Program-made: the position numbers and the translations under genes
The notes under the pieces: generated by a model
Databases searched by the model: none
Seen by the model: only the letters and a program-made list of their open reading frames with translations
Told to the model about the DNA's origin: nothing
Shown: piece by piece, positions 36,542-44,032 of the stretch
How the letters are laid out: the number at the start of each line of letters is the position of its first letter
How positions within the stretch are numbered: position 1 is the first letter of the stretch
Source: an uncultured Flavobacteriales bacterium
Lineage (GTDB): Bacteria; Bacteroidota; Bacteroidia; Flavobacteriales_G; Salibacteraceae
NCBI GenBank assembly: GCA_913057205.1
Contig: CAJXNO010000012.1
Location: 1 to 64,000 of the forward strand
Length of the DNA stretch: 64,000 nt
Reading direction: 5' to 3'

Positions 36542-37090
36542 ATGAAAAGCTTATTTCTTTCCATCGCATTCCTAGCAACAATGACGACCGCAACAGACCC
36601 AACGATTTACCAATTCACCATGCAAAGCATTGAAGGTGAGGATGTTTCTCTCGAGCAATACAAAGGCAAAGTGGTTTTGATCGTGAATGTAGCGAGTAAG
36701 TGTGGCCTTACACCACAGTACAAAGACCTCCAGGCACTTTATGACCAGAAAGCCGACAAAGGCTTAGTGATCCTAGGCTTCCCGGCAAACAACTTTGCAG
36801 GGCAAGAGCCAGGTTCTGACGATGAGATCGCGACCTTCTGTGAAAAGAACTACGGGGTAACCTTTCCTATGTTCTCCAAGATCTCTGTAAAGGGAGATGA
36901 CATGCATCCACTGTATCAGTTCCTCACCCAAAAGGAAATGAACGGAGTTTCAGACTCCAAGGTGAAGTGGAATTTTCAGAAATACCTCGTTAGCAAAGAC
37001 GGCAAGTTGGTTGAGGTCATAAGTCCTACGACCTCCGTTCTAGAAGAAAGCGTGCAGTCGAAGATCGACGCACTTTTGGCACAGGGATAG
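36542..37090 (+). CDS. Glutathione peroxidase-family (thioredoxin-dependent) peroxidase
   Basis: A 182-residue peroxidase with an apparent N-terminal signal peptide (MKSLFLSIAFLATMTTA), implying export to the periplasm. The catalytic set is present: Cys54 in NVASKCGLTPQY, Gln88 in FAGQEPGS, and Trp142-Asn143 in VKWNFQKYL. Bacterial members usually use thioredoxin rather than glutathione. It is divergent from the fructosamine kinase gene, and its stop is only 4 bases before the -7 element of the tRNA-Ala gene. Confidence 0.92.
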   Translation: MKSLFLSIAFLATMTTATDPTIYQFTMQSIEGEDVSLEQYKGKVVLIVNVASKCGLTPQYKDLQALYDQKADKGLVILGFPANNFAGQEPGSDDEIATFCEKNYGVTFPMFSKISVKGDDMHPLYQFLTQKEMNGVSDSKVKWNFQKYLVSKDGKLVEVISPTTSVLEESVQSKIDALLAQG

Positions 37091-37093
37091 TTT

Positions 37094-37101
37094 TATATTT
37101 G
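37094..37101 (+). promoter_or_regulatory. -7 element TATATTTG of the tRNA-Ala transcript
   Basis: Perfect TAnnTTTG immediately after the peroxidase gene and 95 bases before the mature tRNA start, leaving a leader that contains the palindromic repeat. Confidence 0.5.
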
Positions 37102-37143
37102 TCGCCTCATTTGAGGGCCGTGTCAGTGGTTCATCATCCGGTA

Positions 37144-37175
37144 GTACCGAACGGTACGTTAGGGCGGGGAGCGCT
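37144..37175 (+). repeat. Palindromic repeat, copy 1 (tRNA leader)
   Basis: A 32-base segment centred on GTACCGAACGGTAC and ending GGGCGGGGAGCGCT. It is identical to 37565-37596 at 31 of 32 positions. In copy 2 the last bases (GAGCGCT) are the 3' side of a tRNA D-arm, so copy 1 may itself derive from a destroyed tRNA gene. Confidence 0.8.
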
Positions 37176-37196
37176 GAAGAAACATTCTCAACTAAC

Positions 37197-37270
37197 GGGG
37201 GATTAGCTCAGTTGGCTAGAGCGCTACACTGGCAGTGTAGAGGTCATCGGTTCGAATCCGATATTCTCCA
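37197..37270 (+). tRNA. tRNA-Ala (GGC)
   Basis: A 74-base cloverleaf. Acceptor GGGGGAT pairs with ATTCTCC (including the G3-U70 pair that marks alanine tRNAs). The D-arm is GCTC-AGTTGGCTA-GAGC, the anticodon arm CTACA-CTGGCAG-TGTAG with anticodon GGC at 37231-37233, and the T-arm ATCGG-TTCGAAT-CCGAT. The discriminator base is A and the 3' CCA is not encoded. Confidence 0.95.
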
Positions 37271-37275
37271 CATAA

Positions 37276-37308
37276 AAAAGCCTGCCTTTTTTGGCGGGCT
37301 TTTATTTT
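37276..37308 (+). terminator. Terminator after tRNA-Ala
   Basis: Stem AAAAGCCTGCC / GGCGGGCTTTT (one T-G wobble) with a T6 loop, followed by ATTTT. It lies between the tRNA and the GIY-YIG gene and ends 7 bases before that gene's ATG. Confidence 0.7.
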
Positions 37309-37314
37309 CATATC

Positions 37315-37524
37315 ATGAAGGTTTACGTACTTCAATCATCCGTAAATCAATCGCAGTATGTGGGTATGTCGGCTGATCCTGATCGACGTCTCCTTGAGCA
37401 CAATGCTGGCAAAGTGACCTCTACCAAAGCAAAGAAGCCGTGGTCGATAATCCATGTTGAGTCGTTTGAAAATAGACGTGAAGCAAGAGCAAGAGAAAAA
37501 TACCTCAAATCAGCAGCTGGCTGA
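37315..37524 (+). CDS. Minimal GIY-YIG nuclease domain protein, possibly truncated
   Basis: A 69-residue protein consisting only of a GIY-YIG domain: VYVLQSS for the GIY strand, QYVGMSADPDRR for the YIG strand and catalytic Arg, and a basic C-terminal helix (EARAREKYLKSAAG). It ends at a TGA in a place where relatives usually continue with two arginines, and the same frame stays open after the stop (RFRKKRSGSWLP). A CGA-to-TGA change is thus likely to have shortened it by a few residues. It sits between an intact tRNA-Ala and a broken tRNA-Ala copy, an arrangement suggesting a tRNA-linked mobile nuclease. The start at 37315 follows a terminator hairpin; there is no clear promoter of its own. 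Confidence 0.75.
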   Translation: MKVYVLQSSVNQSQYVGMSADPDRRLLEHNAGKVTSTKAKKPWSIIHVESFENRREARAREKYLKSAAG

Positions 37525-37564
37525 AGATTCCGAAAAAAACGCTCAGGTAGTTGGCTACCCTCCC

Positions 37565-37596
37565 GTACCGAACGGTACGTTCGGGCGGGGAGCGCT
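37565..37596 (+). repeat. Palindromic repeat, copy 2 (inside tRNA D-loop)
   Basis: Same element as 37144-37175, with one difference (C instead of A at 37582). The core CGTACCG-AA-CGGTACG is a perfect 7-bp inverted repeat. Confidence 0.8.
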
Positions 37597-37619
37597 TGAC
37601 TGGCAGTCAAGAGGTCGTG

Positions 37620-37642
37620 CCTGCCCGAATGGTACAGGCGGG
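37620..37642 (+). repeat. Related palindromic insertion in the tRNA T-stem
   Basis: A 23-base insertion with CCTGCCCG, AATGGTA and CAGGCGGG. GCCTG/CAGGC forms a stem and the CCCG...GGTA...GGCGGG order resembles the longer copies, so it is probably a diverged member of the same family. Confidence 0.55.
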
Positions 37643-37671
37643 GGTTCGAATCCCATCTTCTCCACAACTAT

Positions 37672-37711
37672 AAAGCGTAACTAATTGTTTAATAAGTGGT
37701 TGCGCTTTTTT
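37672..37711 (+). terminator. Terminator after tRNA-Ala relic
   Basis: Stem AAAGCGTAAC / GTTGCGCTTT (one wobble) with a 17-base loop and a T run. Confidence 0.6.
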
Positions 37712-38229
37712 GATTATCGCTTCTGACAACTATTAGCCAACCAAAGTGGATTTGCCGTTTAGGCTGCCCTTAAGATACAACTGTTTTGATATTCAAAATC
37801 CTTTCTGCTAAGCTCAACTAATTGAATCTAACCGAGCTGGTTGATAAAGCAGATATCCTAATTGATTAATCCAGTTTAGTGAGGCTTGTGTCAGATCCAT
37901 CGAAGGGTCATCCTGTAAAGTAAAAAGGATAGCCTCGATTCGTATAATTCGATATCTCTTAGGAATAGGTGTGCCGTCCTTCACAGCTATAGATTTACAA
38001 TACACATGAATCACTTAACCATGAGATGATTCTGATAAAGTCCGATCCTATTCTTCTTTCCCGAAATTATTTAAGGAGCCATTGAACCCGACCGATTTGA
38101 AAATACGCGATTCAATTAAATGAGGACTTAAATTGAGCGATAATTGGTTATTTTGATACTTAGATATGTGCACAGAGGAAGGAGAATTTAGTTGGTTCTG
38201 TAGAAGACGTTTTTCAATGGGAAGCGTTG
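37712..38229. other. AT-rich region with start-less open frames
   Basis: No confident gene. Two minus-strand open frames are present. One, 37814-38014, encodes 66 residues (ending LLYQPARLDSIS) from a start with no nearby promoter. The other, about 38048-38238, is open for over 60 codons (with LSLNLSPHLIESRIFKSVGF near its end) but has no start codon and begins beside the stop of the barrel protein. Both may be relics of genes lost from the island edge. Confidence 0.35.
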
Positions 38230-41200
38230 TTAATCTTCAAGCTCAATGAGAACTTCTTGATACTTTCCGAGCATGGTGGCGGTCTCAATCCCAACGTTTC
38301 TGAGACTATCAGAGAACCTGTCAGCACTTTTTTTATCAATAAAATCACGGTTCACTATTAAGTAGTCGTTTATGACTTCAATGTTGAGTTTATTGTTTTT
38401 AGCTACGTCAATCATTTGCTCTAAGTCTTCGTTTTTTAAAGACTCTTTGTAGGAGCCGATCACTAACCTATATTCAATTTGTCTCTCGAAATCATTGCCA
38501 ATTTGTTCAATAGCTTCTTGCCGAGATATGGTTTTACCAGGGTATTTATATGGCTCTAATTTATCCCCGCTCATTTCATCAGCCAAAGACTTAAAGAAAT
38601 CTGGCATTTCATTGGGTTGGGAGAGAGGCTCCTTCATTTCGTCCATTATTTGCTCTTCCGCTGGCTCCTGTTCCCCTAACTCTCCTCCAGAAAAATCAAT
38701 CAATCGATCTTTTTCATAAAATATAAAGTCGTAGCTATATTCCTTCATTCCATTAAAGTCAACTAGGGCCTCGGCATTTTTAGATTCTAACATTTCTTGG
38801 TAGCCATGCTTGCATGTTAGTTTGTAAATTCCCGCTCCTGGGATTGATAAATTGTAGTTCCCAAACTCATCCGTCAATGCTTTATAAACCTCACCATTTT
38901 CTGACTCTGCTGTAATTATGAGACTCTCCAAATTAAATGATGCTAATCGCGATCTCTTGGCTTTAATTATGGACACTGAACCTCGGACGTGATAATTCTT
39001 GATAAATGGGACTTCAATTATCTTATCCTCATTTAGAAGTATTTCTTGCTCAAACCCAAAAGTCGGGTGCAAATCAGACACATTAAAAAGCTCATAAAAC
39101 TTAATATCATAAGTCGCAGCAGGGATTTTTTAAGCCTTACCCTGCCAGAAATGTCCGTAATGAGATCAGTATTGGGCGACCGGGAATGCTTTTTATTAAT
39201 TAAATCTTGTTTTTCAGCTCTCAAGCTAATATTAACATTGGGCAAAAAGGGCTCATTGTTTTCTCTGCTTCCGTTACCGTTTAAGTCCTCGAAACATAAA
39301 ATTATGAGCTTATAAAATTTCTCGTAGGGTTGTTGCCAATAGAAGGACTTTTTTATTGCTGCGTTTATGTTAATGTTTTTATTGCTAATCTCTCCCGTTG
39401 GACTTTCATAGGAAGAAGCAAACCAATTGACGTAGCTAGTTATACTGATTCCTTTCGGAAGCATAGCGACAGCATTGGCTCCAACATTAAATTGCTCTGA
39501 TAGGGTAACAACGTCTAGGCTATAAAAGGCTCTTAGATTTAGAATTAAATCAATATTCGAAATTTTGATTTCTTTATTATATCCTGCAGATACTCGTATT
39601 AAGCCTGAGGAGAACGGGATGATTGCTGTATCTGCAGAGATTACGGAATAGTTATAAATAAAGAAAGGGCCCCTGAATACGTCTCCTGTGATATTTAACG
39701 TGTTATTTCTAGTATAGCGCAACCCAAAATTGTATGCCGGATTTAGGTCGGTTCGAACAGTGTAACCCCTTATAAGGGTTGGCTCAAAATCATAGACGGC
39801 ATGGGTAATCATTGGGTTAGCAAAAACCGAAATAACATCTAAGTGACTTAGCCGTTTACTAATGCCAAAGGATGAACCATAATAAAATGTACTTAGTCTA
39901 GCGGTCGAGGAGGACGCGACATTCTCTCTGACCAAACTGCGATACTGAGGAATGAGGCTCACCATCAGATTACCAGCAGTATTGTAAGTGGTTGTCCAAG
40001 ACGCGAATCTATTTTCTATGTTATTAGAAAAATCTTCACGTGTAAAATCTTGACTCATATTAGTAAGGTCAAAGCGGTGATCAAAGGTATTATTGGTCTT
40101 AATTTTTCCTGATAATACCAATGAGGCACGATCACCAGAAATAGTAAAGCCATTGACGGGCCTAAAATTCCAACGTCCTGACACAGAAACTTTTCCTGCA
40201 TTAAAATCTCCAGCAGCGTAATAACCAAATTGATTAATACTTCGTGGTGCTACCGCTGTAGGTGCGGTTATTTCTCCCATATAATAGGTAGCACCACCAC
40301 CTAATCTAAAAAAACGAAATACAGGCGTCTTAATTCCAGCTTCGAATGCACTTAAATTATAATCTCTATTACCAAAGGTTTGGGAATATCCTAAGTTAAA
40401 GGGTATTCCGAATCGGCTTACCGCAAGGGAAGAGCTAGAGACATAAGTATCGGGTCGGTAACTCTTGCCTAATTCTGATGAAAAGATAATTCTCTCACGA
40501 TGGTATTGATATCTTATGCCTTGATAGCAGATTGGGATATGCTTGTTATTGAGTCGGCTGTTTAATTCAAATCGATTGAATCCGGCTCTAAATCCAAGTC
40601 TATATTGGTAAACCCCTCTAATTGCGCCATCTCCAAGTGCTGCGCTTCCAACTTGGCCTAAATTGTAGCTTCCTAAGAAATAATCTAAATCTTTTTTAGC
40701 ACTTAATTGAAGTTTCCCACCTGCAGCAGTCATATATCGTTCTCCGCCAGGGCTCCCTATATTGTAAACTCCTCCCGAAATGAATAGCGGTGAAAGTCTT
40801 TTATATGTGTCATCTAATAGGCTTGATTGAAAATTTTCAATAAAAAAGCCCCCCTCTATTTGTGCATTGGATGAGGAGATCTTATAGCGCAATTCATCCC
40901 GTAAAGCATTATTACCATCTAAGGAATCCTTAATCAGCCTTCTCCTAATCTTTAGAGAAATTAATGTGTCTGATTTTGCCTTTAAATTAAAAGAAGTCAA
41001 GACGCGTGAACTAGGAGTAATCAAATCATAGTCAAGTGAATGGTCAAAAGATATTTGAATCGGTTCATTCACATTACCATCATTGATTATCCTTATGCCT
41101 GTCTCACCAGCGAGGGTGATGGGGTTTATACGAATTGAACTGGTTTGATTTATAGCAGTTAAGTTGAAAAGAGCTGTTTTTTGAACGTACGCATAAGTCT

Positions 41201-41717
41201 TTAATTTTTCGCCATCTTCAAGGATCACTGTAGCGCCTATTATGTATGATCGACCGCCTTCTAAATTCTTAGGGGCAATCAGTCGCATTGGTATATAAGT
41301 TGTTTCACGAGGGTTAGCTGTAAACTCTAATTGTTGAGAGGCCAAATGGCTCCAGCCATTTGGTAATTGTAGACTTAACTCACCTGATATGAGCGCCTGT
41401 GAGTTATTGACAAAAACCAAACTATTGAAAACAGAAGTTTGATCATCGATTTCTTGTTTATAAATAGAAAACTTAAATTCTTTACTAATGCTATCAGTTG
41501 GGGCGGTTAATTTTTCGGTGTTAATACTGTCGGACCTATCAAAAAACGGATCAATCGACTTAGCTATGCTGTCTAGAAATAATAAACTGTCTATTGTTAG
41601 CTCGTTCACTGCGCTGTCGCTTAATTCAAGAACATTCGTATCAGAGCGCTGTGAGATGGCGGGAGCTGCTACTACCGCGAAAAAGAAGGACAAGAGTATG
41701 ATTTGGCCTAATCGCAT
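38230..41717 (-). pseudogene. Usher-like outer-membrane beta-barrel protein with SPOR-like domain (frameshifted)
   Basis: Two overlapping frames (39033-41717, 894 residues; 38230-39081, 283 residues) form one protein of about 1160 residues if one A is restored in the A6 run at 39126-39131: the sequence then reads GRVRLKKIPAATYDIKFYEL into SDLHPTFGF. Order: signal peptide (MRLGQIILLSFFFAVVAAPAISQ), an N-terminal Ig-like domain, a long stretch of alternating Tyr/Phe/Gly-rich strands typical of an outer-membrane barrel (about residues 300-800), a DLNGNGSRENNEPFLPNV carboxypeptidase-like domain, another beta domain (TDEFGNYNLS), an acidic linker, and a C-terminal SPOR-like domain (YRLVIGSYKESL). 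Two fibre-like subunit genes lie upstream and a PapD-like chaperone is divergent, hence 'usher-like'. This may be a sequencing error rather than a true pseudogene. Confidence 0.65.
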
Positions 41718-41732
41718 TTTTTAGACCTCTAT

Positions 41733-42425
41733 CTAGTAATTAGGGTCTATGCATACTGTGCACTCAGGGACCAAGGTGAATGATATAGTAACATAGTATG
41801 CATCTGGCACATACCCTCCAGCCGCATCAATAAAAGGAACGGATAAAGCACAAGGCCCGCTCGCTGGAGATACTCCCATAAAATAATCAATACTTATTTG
41901 ATCAGTCGTCCAAAACCGATCAGCTACCTGTAAAGGGGAATTGTCCTCTTGAAAGATTGGCCCCCCTGCGGTTGGTATTTGGTCCAAGGCAACTTTCGTG
42001 CCCGTTACGGTGACTGCGGAGGCAGCGAAACCTGCCGATACTGTTGCAGAGGCTTCTAGAGCGCAGAGCGGAAGTGAATTGGCAGGATTCAACCCCGTGA
42101 AATTGGGATCATCTGTATCTAAATATATTGAGTAACCAGTAATGGTCGATCCTGCTATAGGATCCGCAGAGGTACCTCCTTCTGAATTGCAATTACAAAT
42201 TGATATCCCCATGACTGTGCTATTGGATTTTGTTATCCCGTTCTTATAGTCGCTGATGGTTTGGAAATTGAAATCCACACTCGACCCAGATAGCACGCTA
42301 AGTCTGGCGCTGTTATAATCAATTATGCCAACTGGAGCAGGATCATTACACGGAGAGCACTGTCCTCGGGCCTGCGTTATTGAAAAAAGCGCAACAATAA
42401 GGACGGAATTTCTTAGAAGGTTCAT
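41733..42425 (-). CDS. Secreted fibre-subunit-like protein 2
   Basis: A 230-residue exported beta protein (signal MNLLRNSVLIVALFSITQARG) with several cysteines (CSPCND, CNCNS, ECTVCIDPNY). It shares with the protein encoded at 42473 the block SVDFNFQTISDYKNGI and a final Y-V-I-F-L strand (DAYYVTISFTLVPEC), so the two are paralogues. The pattern recalls DUF4402-like or pilin-type subunits, but I cannot confirm the family. It lies 15 bases before the usher-like gene in one operon. Start 42425 is chosen at the signal peptide. Confidence 0.7.
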   Translation of the reverse strand: MNLLRNSVLIVALFSITQARGQCSPCNDPAPVGIIDYNSARLSVLSGSSVDFNFQTISDYKNGITKSNSTVMGISICNCNSEGGTSADPIAGSTITGYSIYLDTDDPNFTGLNPANSLPLCALEASATVSAGFAASAVTVTGTKVALDQIPTAGGPIFQEDNSPLQVADRFWTTDQISIDYFMGVSPASGPCALSVPFIDAAGGYVPDAYYVTISFTLVPECTVCIDPNY

Positions 42426-42472
42426 AAAAAGATAAAGGCGAACGACTGTAGCCACTCGCCTTAATTATCATT

Positions 42473-43153
42473 TTAATTATCAGAGATCTGCAGTTCAAAT
42501 AGAACGTTGACAACATATCTGTCGGGATCAACCCCATCCTGCTCAAGTAATGAAACAGCATTCATATCTCCTTCTGCAGTACCGCATCTCCAAGTGATGG
42601 TGAAGTCATTATCTGCCTCATCTCCTGCATTAGAAGCGCCCGTATTATCCCAACCTATAAGCTCAACTGGGTACACATCTAGGTCAGCCACAACAGTAGC
42701 GAGCGTGGTGGGGGCACTGATGATTTCACCCGTTCCAAAGGTGTGTGCTCCATTTGCTGCAAGTTGAAGTCCTACATTATCCAATGCTAAAGTGTTAGGA
42801 GTCGACCCATCATCTACTCCGATAAAAGTGGCGTTTTCGGCTCCATACATTAAGTCCCATTCAGTAGAGGATGAAATTGTAAATGAAGATTGATAAAACC
42901 CAAAAGAGGTAGCATCATTGGCAGAGCCGGACGCTGCGTCACCGGATAAACCATCACGATAATCATCGATGGTGTTGAAGACGAATTCGATGTTACCGCC
43001 ATCATAAATAGACATCCTTAAAACCTGGTTTAAGTTAACCGCTACAGGAATGACATTACGATCTCTGACGGCTTGAGCATTGGAGAGGGTGGAAAACATT
43101 AGACTAGTCAGAAGGGCACAGGCTGAGATAAAACTTAGGTGTCTTTTTTTCAT
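42473..43153 (-). CDS. Secreted fibre-subunit-like protein 1
   Basis: A 226-residue exported protein (signal MKKRHLSFISACALLTSLMF, cleavage near SNAQA). The block GGNIEFVFNTIDDYRDGL and the C-terminal strand DRYVVNVLFELQISDN align with the neighbouring paralogue. It has only one cysteine after the signal, unlike protein 2. It is the promoter-proximal gene of the leftward operon, as the major subunit of a fibre often is. Starts at 43153, 28 bases after a perfect TACTTTTG element; an upstream in-frame ATG is rejected. Confidence 0.72.
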   Translation of the reverse strand: MKKRHLSFISACALLTSLMFSTLSNAQAVRDRNVIPVAVNLNQVLRMSIYDGGNIEFVFNTIDDYRDGLSGDAASGSANDATSFGFYQSSFTISSSTEWDLMYGAENATFIGVDDGSTPNTLALDNVGLQLAANGAHTFGTGEIISAPTTLATVVADLDVYPVELIGWDNTGASNAGDEADNDFTITWRCGTAEGDMNAVSLLEQDGVDPDRYVVNVLFELQISDN

Positions 43154-43180
43154 GGCACATAGAATATTAGAAGATTTTAA

Positions 43181-43188
43181 CAAAAGTA
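43181..43188 (-). promoter_or_regulatory. -7 element TACTTTTG for the subunit-barrel operon
   Basis: Minus-strand perfect TAnnTTTG upstream of the subunit 1 gene, lying back to back with the chaperone promoter. Confidence 0.55.
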
Positions 43189-43232
43189 AATCATAGTCTA
43201 ATACCGTCACGGTTTTTTTTTGAAAAACTTGG

Positions 43233-43265
43233 TTGCCGACCTTGGAGAAATTATATTTAAATTTG
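43233..43265 (+). promoter_or_regulatory. Candidate chaperone promoter TTG-N22-TAAATTTG
   Basis: TTG at 43233-43235 and TAAATTTG at 43258-43265 are separated by 22 bases, with the chaperone ATG 12 bases later. The divergent pair of promoters would allow joint control of the whole fibre locus. Confidence 0.5.
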
Positions 43266-43276
43266 ATTTCAAAAAA

Positions 43277-44032
43277 ATGAGATACCTTACCATTTTACTA
43301 TTTGTTCTGGCTAACAGCCTTGCAGCACAGGATTTTGAGGTAAGCCCGGTTCTAATAGAGATTAATGCTAGCCAAGGAAGGGTATCAAAAGACGTCATGA
43401 TTTTCAATCATACTGACTCCCCGAAAATTTTTAATGTCAAGGAATATGATTTTATCATAGAAGATGAAGGTAAAAAGATGTCTGCCGAGTTTGGCTCTAC
43501 TCCCCGAACTTTGAAAGGAGTATTGAATATTTCTCCTTCAACTTTAATGTTGCAGCCAAATGAGAAAGGTTTCTTTACGGTAACTATTGACCCTATTGTG
43601 GGCTCCAAAATGCGATGGGGGAAATTGACAATAATTGCTGAGAACGAAGTGTCAGTGCTTGAGGAAGTAGCATCGCTGGGGGCAGGGGTCAAAATAAAAC
43701 CCGCCATTTCAGTAATGGTATATGCGCATACCGACCAAGCTTTGCCCGATGCGGAAATTTTGACTCCTGAAAAAATTGATTCAGGATACAGTGTGCTTAT
43801 TAGAAATACCGGGGATTCGAAATTAAAAGCAAAAGTCACTTTTCTCCTCACTAATGTTATGACGGGAGACGAAGTAGAGATAAACGAAATGGTAGCTGGG
43901 CTGTTGCCTGGGGAAGAGAAGACACTAATCACCGAGATTCCCGATCATGAATATCCAAAAGCAATGCTTACGGTTTTGATGGATTATAGCCCAAATGCGG
44001 ACTTAAAGGGAGTTCAAATTATTTTAGACTAG
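43277..44032 (+). CDS. PapD-like periplasmic chaperone
   Basis: A 251-residue exported protein (signal MRYLTILLFVLANSLAAQ). Domain 1 has the chaperone pattern FEVSPVLIEINASQGRVS, VMIFNHTDSPKIFNVKEYD and LNISPSTLMLQPNEKGFFTV. Domain 2 (VKIKPAISVMVYAHT onward, with GLLPGEEKTLI) is a second Ig fold. This two-Ig architecture is that of pilus chaperones that cap subunits by donating a strand. The start after a promoter element replaces a longer frame from 43220. It is divergent from two subunit-like genes and a barrel protein. Confidence 0.78.
   Translation: MRYLTILLFVLANSLAAQDFEVSPVLIEINASQGRVSKDVMIFNHTDSPKIFNVKEYDFIIEDEGKKMSAEFGSTPRTLKGVLNISPSTLMLQPNEKGFFTVTIDPIVGSKMRWGKLTIIAENEVSVLEEVASLGAGVKIKPAISVMVYAHTDQALPDAEILTPEKIDSGYSVLIRNTGDSKLKAKVTFLLTNVMTGDEVEINEMVAGLLPGEEKTLITEIPDHEYPKAMLTVLMDYSPNADLKGVQIILD

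Larger units (their letters stand above)
37541..37664 (+). pseudogene. tRNA-Ala(GGC) relic split by palindromic insertions
   Basis: The 3' part reads as a tRNA: D-arm GCTC ... AGTTGGCTA ... GAGC, anticodon arm CTTGA-CTGGCAG-TCAAG with GGC at 37602-37604, AGGTC, T-arm GTG ... GG-TTCGAAT-CCCAT, and 3' acceptor CTTCTCC with discriminator A and a U at position 70 as in alanine tRNAs. Two insertions interrupt it: 32 bases in the D-loop (37558-37589) and 23 bases in the T-stem (37620-37642). The 5' acceptor strand is not recognisable. A terminator still follows, consistent with a once-functional gene. Confidence 0.75.

Noticed and set aside
37347-37667. Minus-strand frame with WRRWDSNPRLYHSG and plus-strand frame with QSRGRACPNGTGGG across the tRNA relic
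   Set aside because: These are translations of tRNA sequence in sense and antisense. The WDSNPR type of peptide is a well-known product of tRNA antisense reading.
39126-39131. Programmed -1 frameshift in the barrel gene
   Set aside because: The run is A6 preceded by T, so the P-site codon would re-pair poorly, and no stimulatory hairpin was evident just downstream. A base-calling error or mutation is simpler, although slippage is not excluded.
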